Shown here: piece by piece, positions 44,650 to 55,795 of the stretch
Layout: every line of letters begins with the position of its first letter
Position numbering within the stretch: position 1 is the first letter of the stretch
From: Trichodelitschia bisporula
Taxonomy: Eukaryota; Ascomycota; Dothideomycetes; Phaeotrichales; Phaeotrichaceae
Direction of reading: 5' to 3'
Assembly: GCA_010356995.1 (NCBI GenBank)
Contig: ML996696.1
Location: 684,364-748,363, forward strand
DNA length: 64,000 nt
Notes under the pieces: model-generated
The model's database searches: none
Told to the model about the DNA's origin: nothing
The model's input: the letters and a program-made list of their open reading frames with translations, nothing else
Position numbers and translations under genes: made by a program

Positions 44650-46650
44650 TGGTACCGGCCGAAGTGACGCGCTCGGGTCATGCAGACACAGACACCGACA
44701 CATTTGTTCCTCCTCGGTCCGTCTGCGCTCGATAGCCACGTATGGGATCAAGGGTGAACAAGGAAACGAAGCATTGCTGTTGCGCGGTCTGGACTTGCAG
44801 CGCCGGTATGCCCGGCTTGAGCGCCAATGAGCTTGTACATCGCTGCTATGATCTTCCGGTCGGGACTGGCCGATGTCGACATGGACACATGTGCCCTCTT
44901 TCCTTCGGCTGCACGCGGTACCGGGCCCGGGGCCCGGCTCACCATGCCGCCACCCCATTTCCCCGCATTCCGTCGGCGCCCACAAAAGCGGGGCACTTGA
45001 GTCGGTCGTATCGCTGCTGTTATAGGTTTACTTCTCCTCGGTCCGCCTGTGCTCGATGACGGGCGGGTAATCCGGAGAACTTCCGAGCCAGCTGATTGCG
45101 GTTGCGCAGTCGGGGCTTATACCACCGGCAAAGCTTGTTCGGGCGCCCAACAGCGCCGAATATTCGCCGTCGGCCCGTCCACAGGAGACACAGGGCGCGG
45201 AGGCCGGATACCATGAACTTTGGTTCATTACCGTTGGGCAAACGAGCATTTCCTGGATGTCCGCCGTCTGGCCGGCTTGGGCGGGTATACTGGAGCAGCA
45301 GTAGGCAATCGAATGTGCTGTCTTCCCGGTTACGACGCACGGCACTGGGCCGGCAGATCGGCAAGCAGTCCCGTAAGCTTATTACCGGGCACCAGTACCA
45401 GGTCGACAACTGTTCACCGCAATGTGTCCCTCAGTCCGTTACGCTTTGACGGCGGGCGCGTAGTCCAGGACGAGAAGCTGGTGAAAAAATGCGGTTGTGT
45501 GGTCCGGGCTTGCGGCTGGCATACCCGGTAATTACAAAAGTTTTCCGATGCCCGTGCCGTCGGTTGGCCTGCTTAGCGGATGTGGATACAAAGAAATGTG
45601 CCCTCTTCCTTTCGGCTGCCTACAGTACTGGACCGGATCCCGGTATGCCGCCTCTCGCACTCATTGCCGCCTGCGTCGGGCTGGGCACGAGGTACCCCTC
45701 GCATGCGTTTCTCAGTCCATTGCACTCAACAGGGGGCGTAGTCCGGAGCCCCAAGGCGGACAAGCATTGCGGTTGCGCGGTCGGGGCTTTTAGCCGACGT
45801 GCCCGGCAAACCTTACAATGTTCGTATGTCCGTGCCGTCGGTCCGGTCGCGGCAAATGCGGGGTCTCTAACCGGGGCAACACCCCACACCCTTATTGCTG
45901 CCCGGCGCGGCTGGCCCTGATTAAGAAACTCGCCGCTCATTTTCGTCGGTTGGCCTTCTTGGGGGACATTAAAGCCCATCATACTGCCCTCCTCCTTCCG
46001 GCTGCGTACGATACTAGGCCGGTAGGCCGGCGGCCCGTCCTACACCCTAATTGCTGCCTGCGCCGGAGCGGGGCTTGCAGCCGACGTGCCCAGCACGCAT
46101 ACCCACCCCCTCATTCGGTCCGGCCGCGAGGGGGCAGGTGCCACTAGCCGAGACAACGCACAACCGCTCAAATTGCCTCCTCGGCTCGGCCGGCCCGGAT
46201 GAACAAGCGCATCAAAGATTTCCGTCACTTGGCTTTCCCGGGCAACAGCACATCCGCGAAACTGCCCTATTCCTTTCGGCTGCGTACGGTACTACCCCCG
46301 GAGTCCGGCGGCGAGTACTTCAAGTCCATTGCCGCGCGCGCCTAGGCTAGGCGCAAGACACTCACTCGCATGCGTCCCTCGGTTGCGTTGCGCCCGGTCG
46401 CGGGCCGAGTCCGGGCCTGGAATACAGCCACGAATTCGGCTGCGCGGCCGGGGCTTAGCACCGGCGTGCCCGGTTTACATACAAAGAGAACCATGTCCGT
46501 GCCGGCGGTCCGGCCGGGAGGTACTGGCACGTAGCCGGGGCCGAGAAAGCCGCAAAGGATTGCCGTCCGGCGTGGCGGGGCCGGGTCCGGAGTGCTCACC
46601 CTTCATGTCTGCCGTCGGCCTGCCTGTGGGGGATGCGGGGCGGTCGGGCT
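44650..46650. repeat. Tandem array D, about 280-390 bp degenerate units
   Basis: Two markers define the unit. CATTGCGGTTGCGCGGTCGG plus GGCTT with GTGCCCGGC downstream occurs near 44777, 45103, 45489, 45768, 46050 and 46437. GCCCTCTTCCTTTCGGCTGC followed by a TACNGTACT element occurs near 44897, 45600, 45988 and 46266. Spacings are 279-387 bp. Copies are diverged by substitutions and small indels and all have one orientation. No open frame is conserved between copies. Confidence 0.8.
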
Positions 46651-47815
46651 GAAAACGACGGAGAGTAATTGCTGCGCTGGCGGCGGTGTAGGTAGAGGTT
46701 GTGGACTGGTATGACGGGCGGAGGAGTCTTGGGACAAATGTGCGTTGCTTCGGGTTTGGTGGTGCTGTAGATCGTGCTGTGTTGAATAATAGCCGAGTCG
46801 AGATGTGAGCGGTTGCGTTCAGCCTTGTCCTTCGTGCCTTGTAGCCAGCAGACCCATCCGCTGCAGTATCAACTGTGAATTATCCCTTTTCAGTCTGCCA
46901 TCCGTGTACCCAGCGCAAGCCCGGTGGTTGCCCAATTGCGGCCCAAGCGAGCGCGCAGGAAGGAGTGGGCACGCGCCGTTCCAGGGCTAGGGCGATGACG
47001 ACAGCACCACCACCAGCCTTAACCCCCTCCACAATCACCCTCCATCGCACGCAAAACCACGCAAAACCATCAGCACAAGACCCTTAGCCCCCTCCACCGT
47101 GCGAACGGCCCCAGCCGTCGAAAATCTCTAGCCGAAACCGCGGACCCGCTGCGTCGGACCCCGTTCCCGACAGGCCGGGTAGGATCCGAGCACGGGCTTC
47201 GTGACGACGGGGCGGTCCGCGTGGGGCGGGGTGGGGGTAGGACACGCCCCGCTGGGATGTGGGACCGTTTTAAAGAGCGTGGGTGACTGGTGTGCTTGAT
47301 GGGGTGGCGAAGGGTTGATGTGGTTAATGAAGGCTTCGAGTGGCTGATGAAGTTGACGGTTCTGCAAGACAAGGGGATGCTGTAAGTGAAGAGGACCTGG
47401 CACGGACAAGTTTGAGGAGCGGAACAGCATGCCGAGCAAAGTGTTGGCTAGTAATACCCGTATAGCGAATGGACATCGATCGCGCAGTCCCCCCGTTCCG
47501 TATGCCTCGGGTTACTGTCCATCTATCTCACCCGTCGCCCGCCGCAGTCGCCGTGGACTTACAACCCCACCGGTTCCTTCAAGTCAGCTACCAAGTGAGA
47601 CACCAACCGTCCTCTATTCCTTTTTAAACCCCTCCGCCCCAACCCCGAACCGAGAAACAAGAGGGAATGAAAAATGCCTCGCCGCAAGAACGCAAACTCG
47701 CAGAAACAGAAAGGACAACCACCCGCCCAGAAATAGCAAAGAGATCTCGCCATCGTCATAAATTCATAAGATCGCGGCCCCCTTTTGTGCATCCGTCACC
47801 AGTGCACCCCCATGG
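46651..47815. other. Intergenic region between satellite tract and methyltransferase
   Basis: About 1.2 kb; no gene recognised. An AC-rich stretch near 47000-47090 has a CGCAAAACCAC duplication. The part next to 47816 is the 3' untranslated region of the methyltransferase. Confidence 0.4.
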
Positions 47816-49391
47816 TCACCGTGCTGACCCAATAGGAGGAATCCCAGACGTGTTAGCAGCGCGCTGTGCACGTTCACGCGCTTCCGCCTCGGTGGGCTTG
47901 CGACCCCATACCACGTATCTGGAACTTAGCTGGGCCGTCAAAATGCACGCAAGGCGACTCACATCCGATGATAGGCATGTACTCTCCGGTCCGAGAGAGC
48001 CTGGCGCACGCGTACAAGGTACACCTCAATCTCCTCCTTGGTCCATCCAAAAGCGGTGGAAAAATATCTAAGAGAGAAGGCCTGCAGTCCGTCCAGAAGA
48101 CTCTGCTCCCAAAACCGGCCGAGCAGCTTGTATTGCGGATCCTTGGGCCACGGGTTGATCGGCATCTTCATCACCTCCTCGTGCACGTCAACGAAGCCAG
48201 CCTGCTCGTACCATCTCTTCATCTTGTTGCCAGTGCGGATCGGTACCCTGCAAGACATGGCCGCTTCGTCCAGATTCCTCGACCATTCGAGGAAGGGGTG
48301 GTCTTCAGGCATCGTCCCGTCGTCGCAATACACCGTCGGGTAGAGTTCTTGGCTCTCCATCCACCCTCCCGGTTCCAGATAGCGGAATGAGCGGTTGATT
48401 AGCGCGCGGAAGTCCTTAAAGGAGCCTAACAATACACGCGTGTGGATGTAGTCGTATGTCTTTGAGCCCCAATCATCTTGTGAGTTGTCCTCAATTAAGA
48501 AGCGCACATTATCGAAGGGGCTGATAGGTCAGCAGTACTCAAACGAGAGGACGAGACGTACTTCTCCTCAAAACTCAAGGACAAATCCGTTCCGGTCAGC
48601 TGCACCTGTCAACACTGGTCCAGAGCGTGTGTGGAGACGAGTACCTGAGCATTTGGAAACTCTTCCGCTGGAACACGTTAGCTGCGGTTCGGGCATGTGA
48701 ATCGGTCAGTCGCACCCATTTCCAAGACCCAACGGCCAGTGCCAGTGCCGATATCCAAAATGCGACAGGGGCTTCCGATCGGCGCGAAGTAATTACGGTT
48801 GCCGAAGAGGTTCTTCAGCACGTAAAACTGCAAGTTGAGTCGCTCGTGCTCCATCTAGAAGCGTGAGAAGTCTTCCACCCGAGAATATGGCATGCATACT
48901 TCATCGTTCGGCAGATAGTACGCTTGACGCGTTTAGTACTGCAAATGCAAAAGGAGAGGTCACAAACTGCTGCCTTCGGAAAAACGGTGGTACGTCCGGC
49001 CATTTTCTCGGATGTACTCGTAAATGCTTTCCCTCACCGACCTTGTACTGCTGGCAGTGACCGGTTAGCGGGCACGGCGGCTGCGGGCAGCCGTGTGGGA
49101 CGAACGTACGACAGCACGCTGTTCTGGTCGTCAGACTGCGGGGGTTAGATGAGCTTTAATGGTGGCATGTGGCGAAGAAACGAAGACGAGTTCAGACAAA
49201 AGGAAACGATAGGAATTTTCACACCTGGTTTCAGATGAAAAGAGACGTCAAGGAGTGATGGGATAAACGAAATGTAGCAGTCTTACATCCGCTTCGATAA
49301 CGGCGCGTGGGCTGAGGGCATCATCAACGCTCGACTCAGGCGATTGAGTATTCAGAAAGGCCCCGGCTTGAGGCGTCTCTGGCGGTAACAT
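47816..49391 (-). CDS. LaeA-like S-adenosylmethionine-dependent methyltransferase
   Basis: Fungal LaeA/TAM-domain-like methyltransferase; the best-known member is a nuclear regulator of secondary metabolism, but most paralogues are uncharacterised. Nine exons: 49391-49287, 49135-49110, 49050-48968, 48922-48900, 48854-48716, 48667-48645, 48605-48562, 48520-47963 and 47918-47816; 367 residues. Three exons are only 23-26 nt. All junctions follow GT-AG and reassemble continuous family signatures: SIYEYIRENGRTYH, YYLPNDEMEHERLNLQ, the SAM-binding LDIGTGTGRW (about 112-121), EEFPNAQVQLTGTDLS, DYIHTRVL and the C-terminal HAYHRIYVVWGRKP. The short variable N-terminus (PESSVDDALSPRAVIEAD) is also typical. 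The gene borders the 10-kb satellite tract; no biosynthetic core enzyme is beside it. Confidence 0.9.
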
Positions 49392-52300
49392 GGCTGGGAT
49401 TGGGTGTGTGTGATGGACCCGAAGAATGGGGAATGTCGTCAGTCGCTCTGTCGAAATAAGGCAGGAGAGTGACTGCTGTGCGTGGGGAGTTGTACTCTGG
49501 GGTAATGTGTGAGAAGATGGGGTGTGGGAATGGGGCGGGGATGGTGGAGGTGTTGGGTGGAGGGAGGCAAAACCAGAGCAGCGGGCGAGAATTCCAAGGG
49601 AAAGGGACGGGAAGGAACCCAGGGAGACGGTTCGTGGCCGTTTTGTGCGAGGGGGGAAGGAATCGTGGGTAAAAGAGGCGAAGGGGAGAAGAGGTCGTTT
49701 TCCCTTGAATCATGTTCATCTCACCTCCATCGCTCGTCTCCTCTATCTCCCCCCACACACTACACCCACTCACTACCCGTACTTACCGTACTACACGTTC
49801 CCGTACCCCATACCCGCACCACGACCCCTCTTCCCTCCCCCCAATCCATCACCCTAGTCACTTCATTGCTTCCCGTTTCCTCATCAACCACGTTCTTTCC
49901 CCCATCTCCGACCCCGGCCATGTCCATTGCTCCTTTCTTTTTCGTTCCGACGAAGCAAGTGCTACCCTCTGCCTACCCGTAGCTTCGTCGCCGAGCCAGC
50001 TAGCAAGAAGCGGTAGCGCCTTCTTTGACTAGCTAGCCCGACCTTAGTGCCTTCCGTGTGCTCCACTTTGTAAGAGACCTTTTCCTGACTCCTACGGTAC
50101 AGCGGGGCAACACCTGTCGACTCTGCAGTCTGACAGAAGGGCAACGTGGGACGGGAGCGGTGGATGCCACGAAAGCGCAAATAGGAAAGGGCGAGGGAAG
50201 TCGAAGGCCCAAAGTCTCACCGCTGAATCGAACCTCTTACTATCCTTCAACGGTACACACTAATTAATATCCCGAAGAACCGATAGAGTACAAACTACAG
50301 CAGAAGCTCAAAGGTAAGCATTCGGACTTACTCTCCATGCCATCCCAAGAAAGAGATCAATACGAAGAAGCTAGTTCTAAGCTCCCAACCACTCCTTCCC
50401 ATTCGGCGCAATCTCGCCCCGCCCACCGGGCTCTCTGCAAGCCAGAACCCAGCCATACCTTGCGGGAGGTGAGCCTTTCCCTCGGAATCGGCGCGAGGTT
50501 GCACAGATGATGGCTGCAGCCTCGCACGACCATTTGCTCTTCTCTGTGCCGTGCTCGCTGAGGCTGCCGCGCGACGCGGGCGTATCGGGTGAAGAGGTGA
50601 GGGAACGCCCAGTCTCTGATGCGCATGCAAGTCTCGCATCTTACCCTCACTACGGATTACTCACAAGCAAAAGCCAGAGTTAGAGACTGTCTTCGACGTG
50701 GGGTGAGCGCGGGAGCGGCGCGCAAGAAAAATAAATAAAAAGAGGAGGAGGAGCTGCAGTGCAATGTCAAGGATCCCCCCGCCTTTCTCGCCCTACCGTA
50801 TTGCCGTTGTGCCCCCAGGCCGGAAACGGGTGAAGAGTAGCACGGGCTCACCGAGGAGTGCACGGAAGACGGATTACGATACAATAGTTCGTCACATGAC
50901 AAATATCAACGACATCGTCTTAGAATTGGGACTGAAGAGAGAGGATGTTGAAGCCGTTACCTCGTCCTCGAGGCACCTTACCCAGAACTGACAAGCACGC
51001 GATACGACACACCTTAATGGCAAAGCGAATGCAGTCTGCAAGGGCCTTAGGACGCTTGGAGAGCGAGATCAGTCGCAGGAAACTGGTTGGGATATGCGGC
51101 CCGACCCGTCCAACGTCGAGATGAACTCATTGCTTTTCCAGGGTTGGAGCTCCACACTTTTAGCGACATTAGGGCCAGACAGCAACTTTAACGACTTCAG
51201 AATATACTATACCTTGAAGATGTTCAGCGGACACCAATTAATGGCAGAGAGCAGTGGCAGGAAGCTAGCTCCGTATTCGGGCGTCGACATCTCGACATCT
51301 CTACGGTACCGGTACGAATATCCACACCGCTCTTCACTTCGTCTCGGCGGTCTCGCTCGGGCATACCGTAATGATCCAGGACCGAATGGCGGGAATCCGG
51401 GCTCTCCATTGATCTCATAATGACGACGCGGCCTAGCGTCCTCACCATTCCCGACCCCACAAAACGCATCAGGCACGCTGAGCCGGTACAAAGGCTGAAT
51501 CTGAGGCTGGGAGGCAGCAAAATATGAGCAGTCGGAAACAGTCATCGTTAGCTAATTTACAGAGCTTGCCGACCCTCTGCCAATTTCCCCTGGACCCTCC
51601 TTCGTTCTTCTCCGCGGACCCTTGAACAACATGGAACGAGACGCTAGCTGGACGCCTAAAGCAACGTATAGGAAGTATCACGGAAGCAACTCCAGACTGG
51701 TTACACAACGTTCGAAAGGTGAATTCGCTATCCGAGCAACCTAACGACGTGTTCCCGAGAATCTCGAAGATATCCAGTCTAGAGGCAATGGCTTCCAAGT
51801 TTCTTCTCGCGAAGGCAACTGGCAGGGCGCAAACCACACGAAATGAACGGTTCCTGGTTCGTTGGCTACATGGCCACGGCCTGGCACTTCTGACTTTCGC
51901 AAAGGATCCCTATTCGAAGCGAGAGCTGCATCACTGAAATTGCAGTCCCTTCATGGATTCCAGGCCTTAGACTCACGGCTACATTCGAGTATGGTGTTCA
52001 TCATGATCCACTGATCGGCACTTAGTTTTTGCAACGTCGGCAGGCCAGACAGACTTGCCTTGAGGTCAGAGGCCTCAATATTCGGTTCTACGAGCAAATA
52101 ACGATACTAACCACCATCCTCCTCCAAGCAAGCAACACTGTCCAAAACCATCACACCTACTGTAGTACAGCACCGCCATACTCCGCCGCCCGCGCCCACG
52201 ATTGCAGATACAACAGCAAGTCGAAGTATCTCAAATCAGTTTCAACCACCCCAAATATCCTGCACAACTCGCTTTCCAGCATCACTGCGCACCAATCCCG

Positions 52301-53309
52301 ACGCAACGAACGCCCCTGCCCACATGCATGCGACCCCGACCCCATCCCCCCAGCCCCGCAAGGTTGCACAGCAGCCTTGGCGTCCCCCTCGGTTCCACAA
52401 CACCCCGCACTCTCCGACCGAGCGGGCTGGCTTGTTTTCATGGCCAGACCGGTGGGATAAGGCCGGTGGGATGGATTGGAGCGCTGCTGAACATTCTTCG
52501 AACTTCAAGCAATCCTCACCGTACCATTACTTGCGGGAAGCGGGCACGCAACTCACAGACAACCTACCTGTAGCGCAGACGACAACGGACGCCATCCCTC
52601 CTCCGTAATCTTCCTGTCCATCCTTCGCCTCGCTTGCCCCCGTACATTGCAACGTAAGAAGGCATCTGCCGTGGCCCATCTGCAGCCGTGGCCCACGCGG
52701 CTCGCAGCTCCGGAGAATTTTGACTCGCGTATCACCGCGTCGCGGCTGCCCCTCGAACCCCGCTGCAGACTGCCGTACGACACAGATAATGCATGGCCGG
52801 AGAAGCTTGCGACGGGTCACAAATGGACCGACCGCGTTTTCTCTCGTGCATTCGCTGGGCGCTCCGTTTTGCATGTGCTTGGTCAATGGTCGGCGGCGGT
52901 TGGACGTTTTGGGCCTGTCTGCTGCAGCCTCTTTCCTGCACCACGACAATTGCGGCTCATGTGGCGCGATGGGCGAACGAACAGCGAGCCGCGGCACTGG
53001 GCGGTGGCGGGCAAGGAACCGTACGGTACAAGACCGGGAGTGCAGGGTGAGTTGCGGGTATGGTCGGCGTGCCGTGCAGCGGGTAGCTTTCTATCCGATG
53101 AGCTGGTCGCGCGTGGCAGTATACTTCACGTTGGATGAAAGTGCGGGGTTGACAAATATCAACACACGTCACTGTTGACATGCATAGAGTCAAGGAACGC
53201 TTTCATTCATTTCATCACACCCGAAGATCAGACATCGAAAGAGACAGTACAAAGTAACCATCGATCAAACAACGCGCCGATCGCCCAAGTTCTGCAATCG
53301 ATCGATGAC
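49392..53309. other. Long, poorly coding region
   Basis: About 3.9 kb between the methyltransferase and the KGG gene. 49470-49900 is low complexity (G-rich, then C/T-rich). 50760-51940 may hold gene remnants, described separately. 52030-53170 has short unrecognised frames only. No RNA gene or repeat family is evident. Confidence 0.4.
50764..51937 (+). pseudogene. Possible uncharacterised or decayed gene
   Basis: Three plus-strand segments look more protein-like than the surroundings. The first runs from an ATG at 50764 for 75 codons, including DYDTIVRHMTNINDIVLELG. The second is around 51000-51420 (SNFNDFRIYYTLKMFSGHQL). The third is around 51627-51937 (ETLAGRLKQRIGSITEATPD and a later NERFLVRWLHGHGLALL). 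They lie in different frames and I could not join them by clean GT-AG introns. I recognise no family. It may be a real intron-containing gene of unknown family, or a decayed one; chance open frames cannot be excluded. Confidence 0.25.
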
Positions 53310-53604
53310 CTACTTCGAACCACCCTTCGCACCGGCCTCCTTGGCCGCCTCAGAACCCTTCTGGAAGGTGCCGTCGGGGTTGCGACCCTCGTTCTGATGC
53401 TGAAGGCCCTGCTGCGTTGTTAGCGATCCCCTCCCTGGCGTGCCACAATTGCTAGGCTGGAGAACTCACGTCATGAACGGACGAAGAGTGGTCAGAGCCA
53501 GAGTTGCCGCCGCCGTGGCTCGCACGACCACCCTTGGCTGCGATCTCACGAACCTCCTCCTTGGGGCGGTTGGCGAAGTTCCCGGGGTTGGTGCTGTCAG
53601 TCAT
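53310..53604 (-). CDS. Small KGG-repeat / Con-10-like stress or conidiation protein
   Basis: Short hydrophilic protein related to conidiation-specific Con-10 and bacterial KGG stress proteins; its molecular role is unknown. Exons are 53604-53470 and 53411-53310, with a 58-nt intron having a GCTAAC branch; 78 residues. The product is MTDSTNPGNFANRPKEEVRE followed by AAKGGRASHGG, then after the splice site NEGRNPDGTFQKGSEAAKEAGAKGGSK in pieces. The repeated A-x-KGG elements are the family signature. The frame continues upstream of 53604, but the ATG there starts exactly at the conserved N-terminus. Divergent from ung1 with 512 bp between starts. Confidence 0.88.
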
Positions 53605-54116
53605 TGTGAAGAGAGGATTGATAGCGAAGTTTGGTTTGGTGGAGCAGATGGAAAATTTGGAGATTAAAGTTGAAGCTTGATTGCAAGAAGAGCACAAACT
53701 TGATGAAATTGCTGTGTGATGGAGGAGTTGAATTCCCATATCAAACCCTCATACTTATACCCCCGCAAAGCTTCCACAGATGCCTCCCTTGCTCTTACCT
53801 GTTTGCCCGCACTTGAATCACGGTGATGTAATGGCCTCTCAAAAAGGCAATCGAGATGCGGCGTCCCTTCCTTCCCAGCTTCCCCGAACCGTGTCTCAGC
53901 CAAAAAGCGGGGCACACGTGAGAGCGCGACGCGATCGACAGGGATGGCACGACTTCCTTAGGCGCGAAGTGAAGTCACTCCCTCTCATACCTCCCCCTAT
54001 TCCAGGCAACTGCTCGCCCTCTTTACATCATCGCCTACGCCCCGTCTCCCGTCCTGCAACACGGCACGCGCAGGTCCGCCAACTTCGTACCTTTGTGATA
54101 CTGCACCTTCGTCATC
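53605..54116. promoter_or_regulatory. Divergent promoter region, KGG protein / ung1
   Basis: 512 bp between two divergent genes. It has an AT-richer half beside the KGG gene (53620-53760) and a C-rich half beside ung1. An AAAAAGGCAATCG element and two AAAAGCGGGGC-like C4T-type (AGGGG/CCCCT family) candidates are too weak to assign. Confidence 0.35.
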
Positions 54117-55508
54117 ATGGCCGTCAAGCGTAAAGCCACCGACGTGGCCAGTGATGCGGCGAAGAAGACAAAGCAAAGCGGGTATGTGCGGTGTGATGTC
54201 AATGTACATCAGAACATTCCATCGATCGATCGCTGACAACCTGGTTAGCATAACATCCTTCTTCGGGAAATCGGCCAGTGGATCAGCTTCTACGAGTAAG
54301 GCATCCGGCACGACAGCCTCGCCCAAGTTCGACAAAGCGGTATGGGCAGCGAAGCTCACCGATGAGCAACGCAAGCTTCTCCAGCTCGAAATCGACACAC
54401 TGGACGAGACCTGGCTAGCACATCTGAAGGATGAAATCGTGACTCCCGAGTTCCTGAATCTCAAGCGCTTCATCGACAAGGAGATCGCCAGCGGCAAGCG
54501 CGTGTTTCCCCCTTTGCAGGATGTGTACTCCTGGTACGTTGCACCGATCGCGGTCCCTTACCTTATCTCTTCCTATCGGAGACTGACCCCCACAGGTCGC
54601 GCTACACACCCCTCCCAACCGTCAAGGCCGTCATCCTAGGCCAAGACCCCTACCACAACATCAACCAAGCCCACGGCCTGTGCTTCAGCGTCCGGCCTCC
54701 CACGCCCGCGCCCCCCTCGCTGAAGAACATCTACATCGCCCTCAAGAAGGACTACCCGACCTTCATCGCCCCGCTGAATAATGGCGGGCTCCTTACACCA
54801 TGGGCCGAGCGCGGCGTCCTCATGCTGAACACGTGCCTCACCGTCCGCGCCCACGAGGCCAACTCCCACTCAAACAAGGGCTGGGAACGCTTCACGCAGA
54901 AAGTCATCGACACGGTGGTTAAGAACCGCCGCAATGGCGTCGTGTTCCTGGCTTGGGGCAGCCCGGCGCAGAAGCGCTGCGCGACCGTTGGGTCGCCGCA
55001 TGTGGTGCTTAAGAGCGTGCATCCGAGTCCGTTGAGTGCGTCCCGGGGATGGGTATGTGTCCTGTCTTGTTGGACCCGAGATGAGAAGTGGGGCTAATAA
55101 GCGCAGTACGACTGCGGCCATTTCAAAAAGGCGAACGCCTGGCTGGCAGAGCGCTACGGGCCCGAGGGCCAGATCGACTGGAACTTGAACTCGACGCCCG
55201 GCGCCCCGCCGGCCAAGGACCTGCCGAAATTGGAAGACAAAGAGGCCGAATCGACCAAGCCGGAGGTTGAAGAATCGATGGCTCCGGAAGGCGAAGAGAC
55301 TGAATCCACAAAGAAGGAGAAGGCCGAACCCAAGACCGCTGAAGGCAAGGAAGCTGAATCCGCGAAGTCCGAGGCTGCTGAAGGCAAGGAACCCGAATCC
55401 GTAAAGGCCGAGACTGACGAAGGCAAGCAAGCTGAATCCGTGAAGGCCGAGGCCGCCGAGGGTAAGGAAGCCGAATCCACAAATTCCGAGCCACGATACA
55501 CCTCTTGA
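54117..55508 (+). CDS. ung1: Uracil-DNA glycosylase with acidic repeat C-terminal tail
   Basis: Removes uracil from DNA at the start of base-excision repair, in nucleus and mitochondria. Exons are 54117-54181, 54249-54533, 54596-55052 and 55107-55508, with introns of 67, 62 and 54 nt; 402 residues. The first splice creates QSGITSFF, a canonical PCNA-interacting PIP box, near residues 20-27. The catalytic water-activating Asp134 is in GQDPYH and His259 is in HPSPLS. The catalytic core ends near residue 300 (GQIDWNLN). Beyond it lie about 90 residues (311-402) of Glu/Lys/Ala/Ser repeats with a period of about 13 residues (EGKEAES, EGKEPES, EGKQAES, EGKEAES), absent from standard UNG enzymes. 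Ends 288 bp from the next, convergent gene. Confidence 0.94.
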
Positions 55509-55795
55509 TCTGGTTTTTTATCTTCTAGCGTATCCGGGCGCACCGTAGGCGTTGCTTTCTAGATCTGTCTTGCCCAGAAGGAGGTGGTTTATTGTTGATG
55601 GCCATTATGTCGGCGATTTTACTCGGTGTTAAGTGTCCTTCAGGCGCAGATGGGGCTGTATCTGTGTAGCGTGTGGGTATGCAGGGCGTTTTAATGCTGT
55701 TAGGCTGTCAAAATATTGCGGAGTATACTCCGCGATCAACCCGAATACATCACACACCAATCCTGATCATGCATCATCAAACTAACCCGCTCAAA

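Noticed and set aside
36600-46650. Idea that the arrays encode a repeat-type ribosomal peptide precursor (dikaritin-like, Kex2-processed)
   Set aside because: Unit lengths are not constant multiples of three, no regular dibasic sites occur in one frame, and no signal peptide or tailoring genes are adjacent.
36600-46650. Transposon or viral-element remnant as the source of the tract
   Set aside because: No transposase, reverse transcriptase, integrase or capsid-like segment, no terminal repeats, and no AT-rich RIP signature were seen.
47959-48507. Reading the methyltransferase as a single 182-codon gene
   Set aside because: Upstream small exons restore the SAM-binding motif and N-terminal signatures, so this is only exon 8 of nine.
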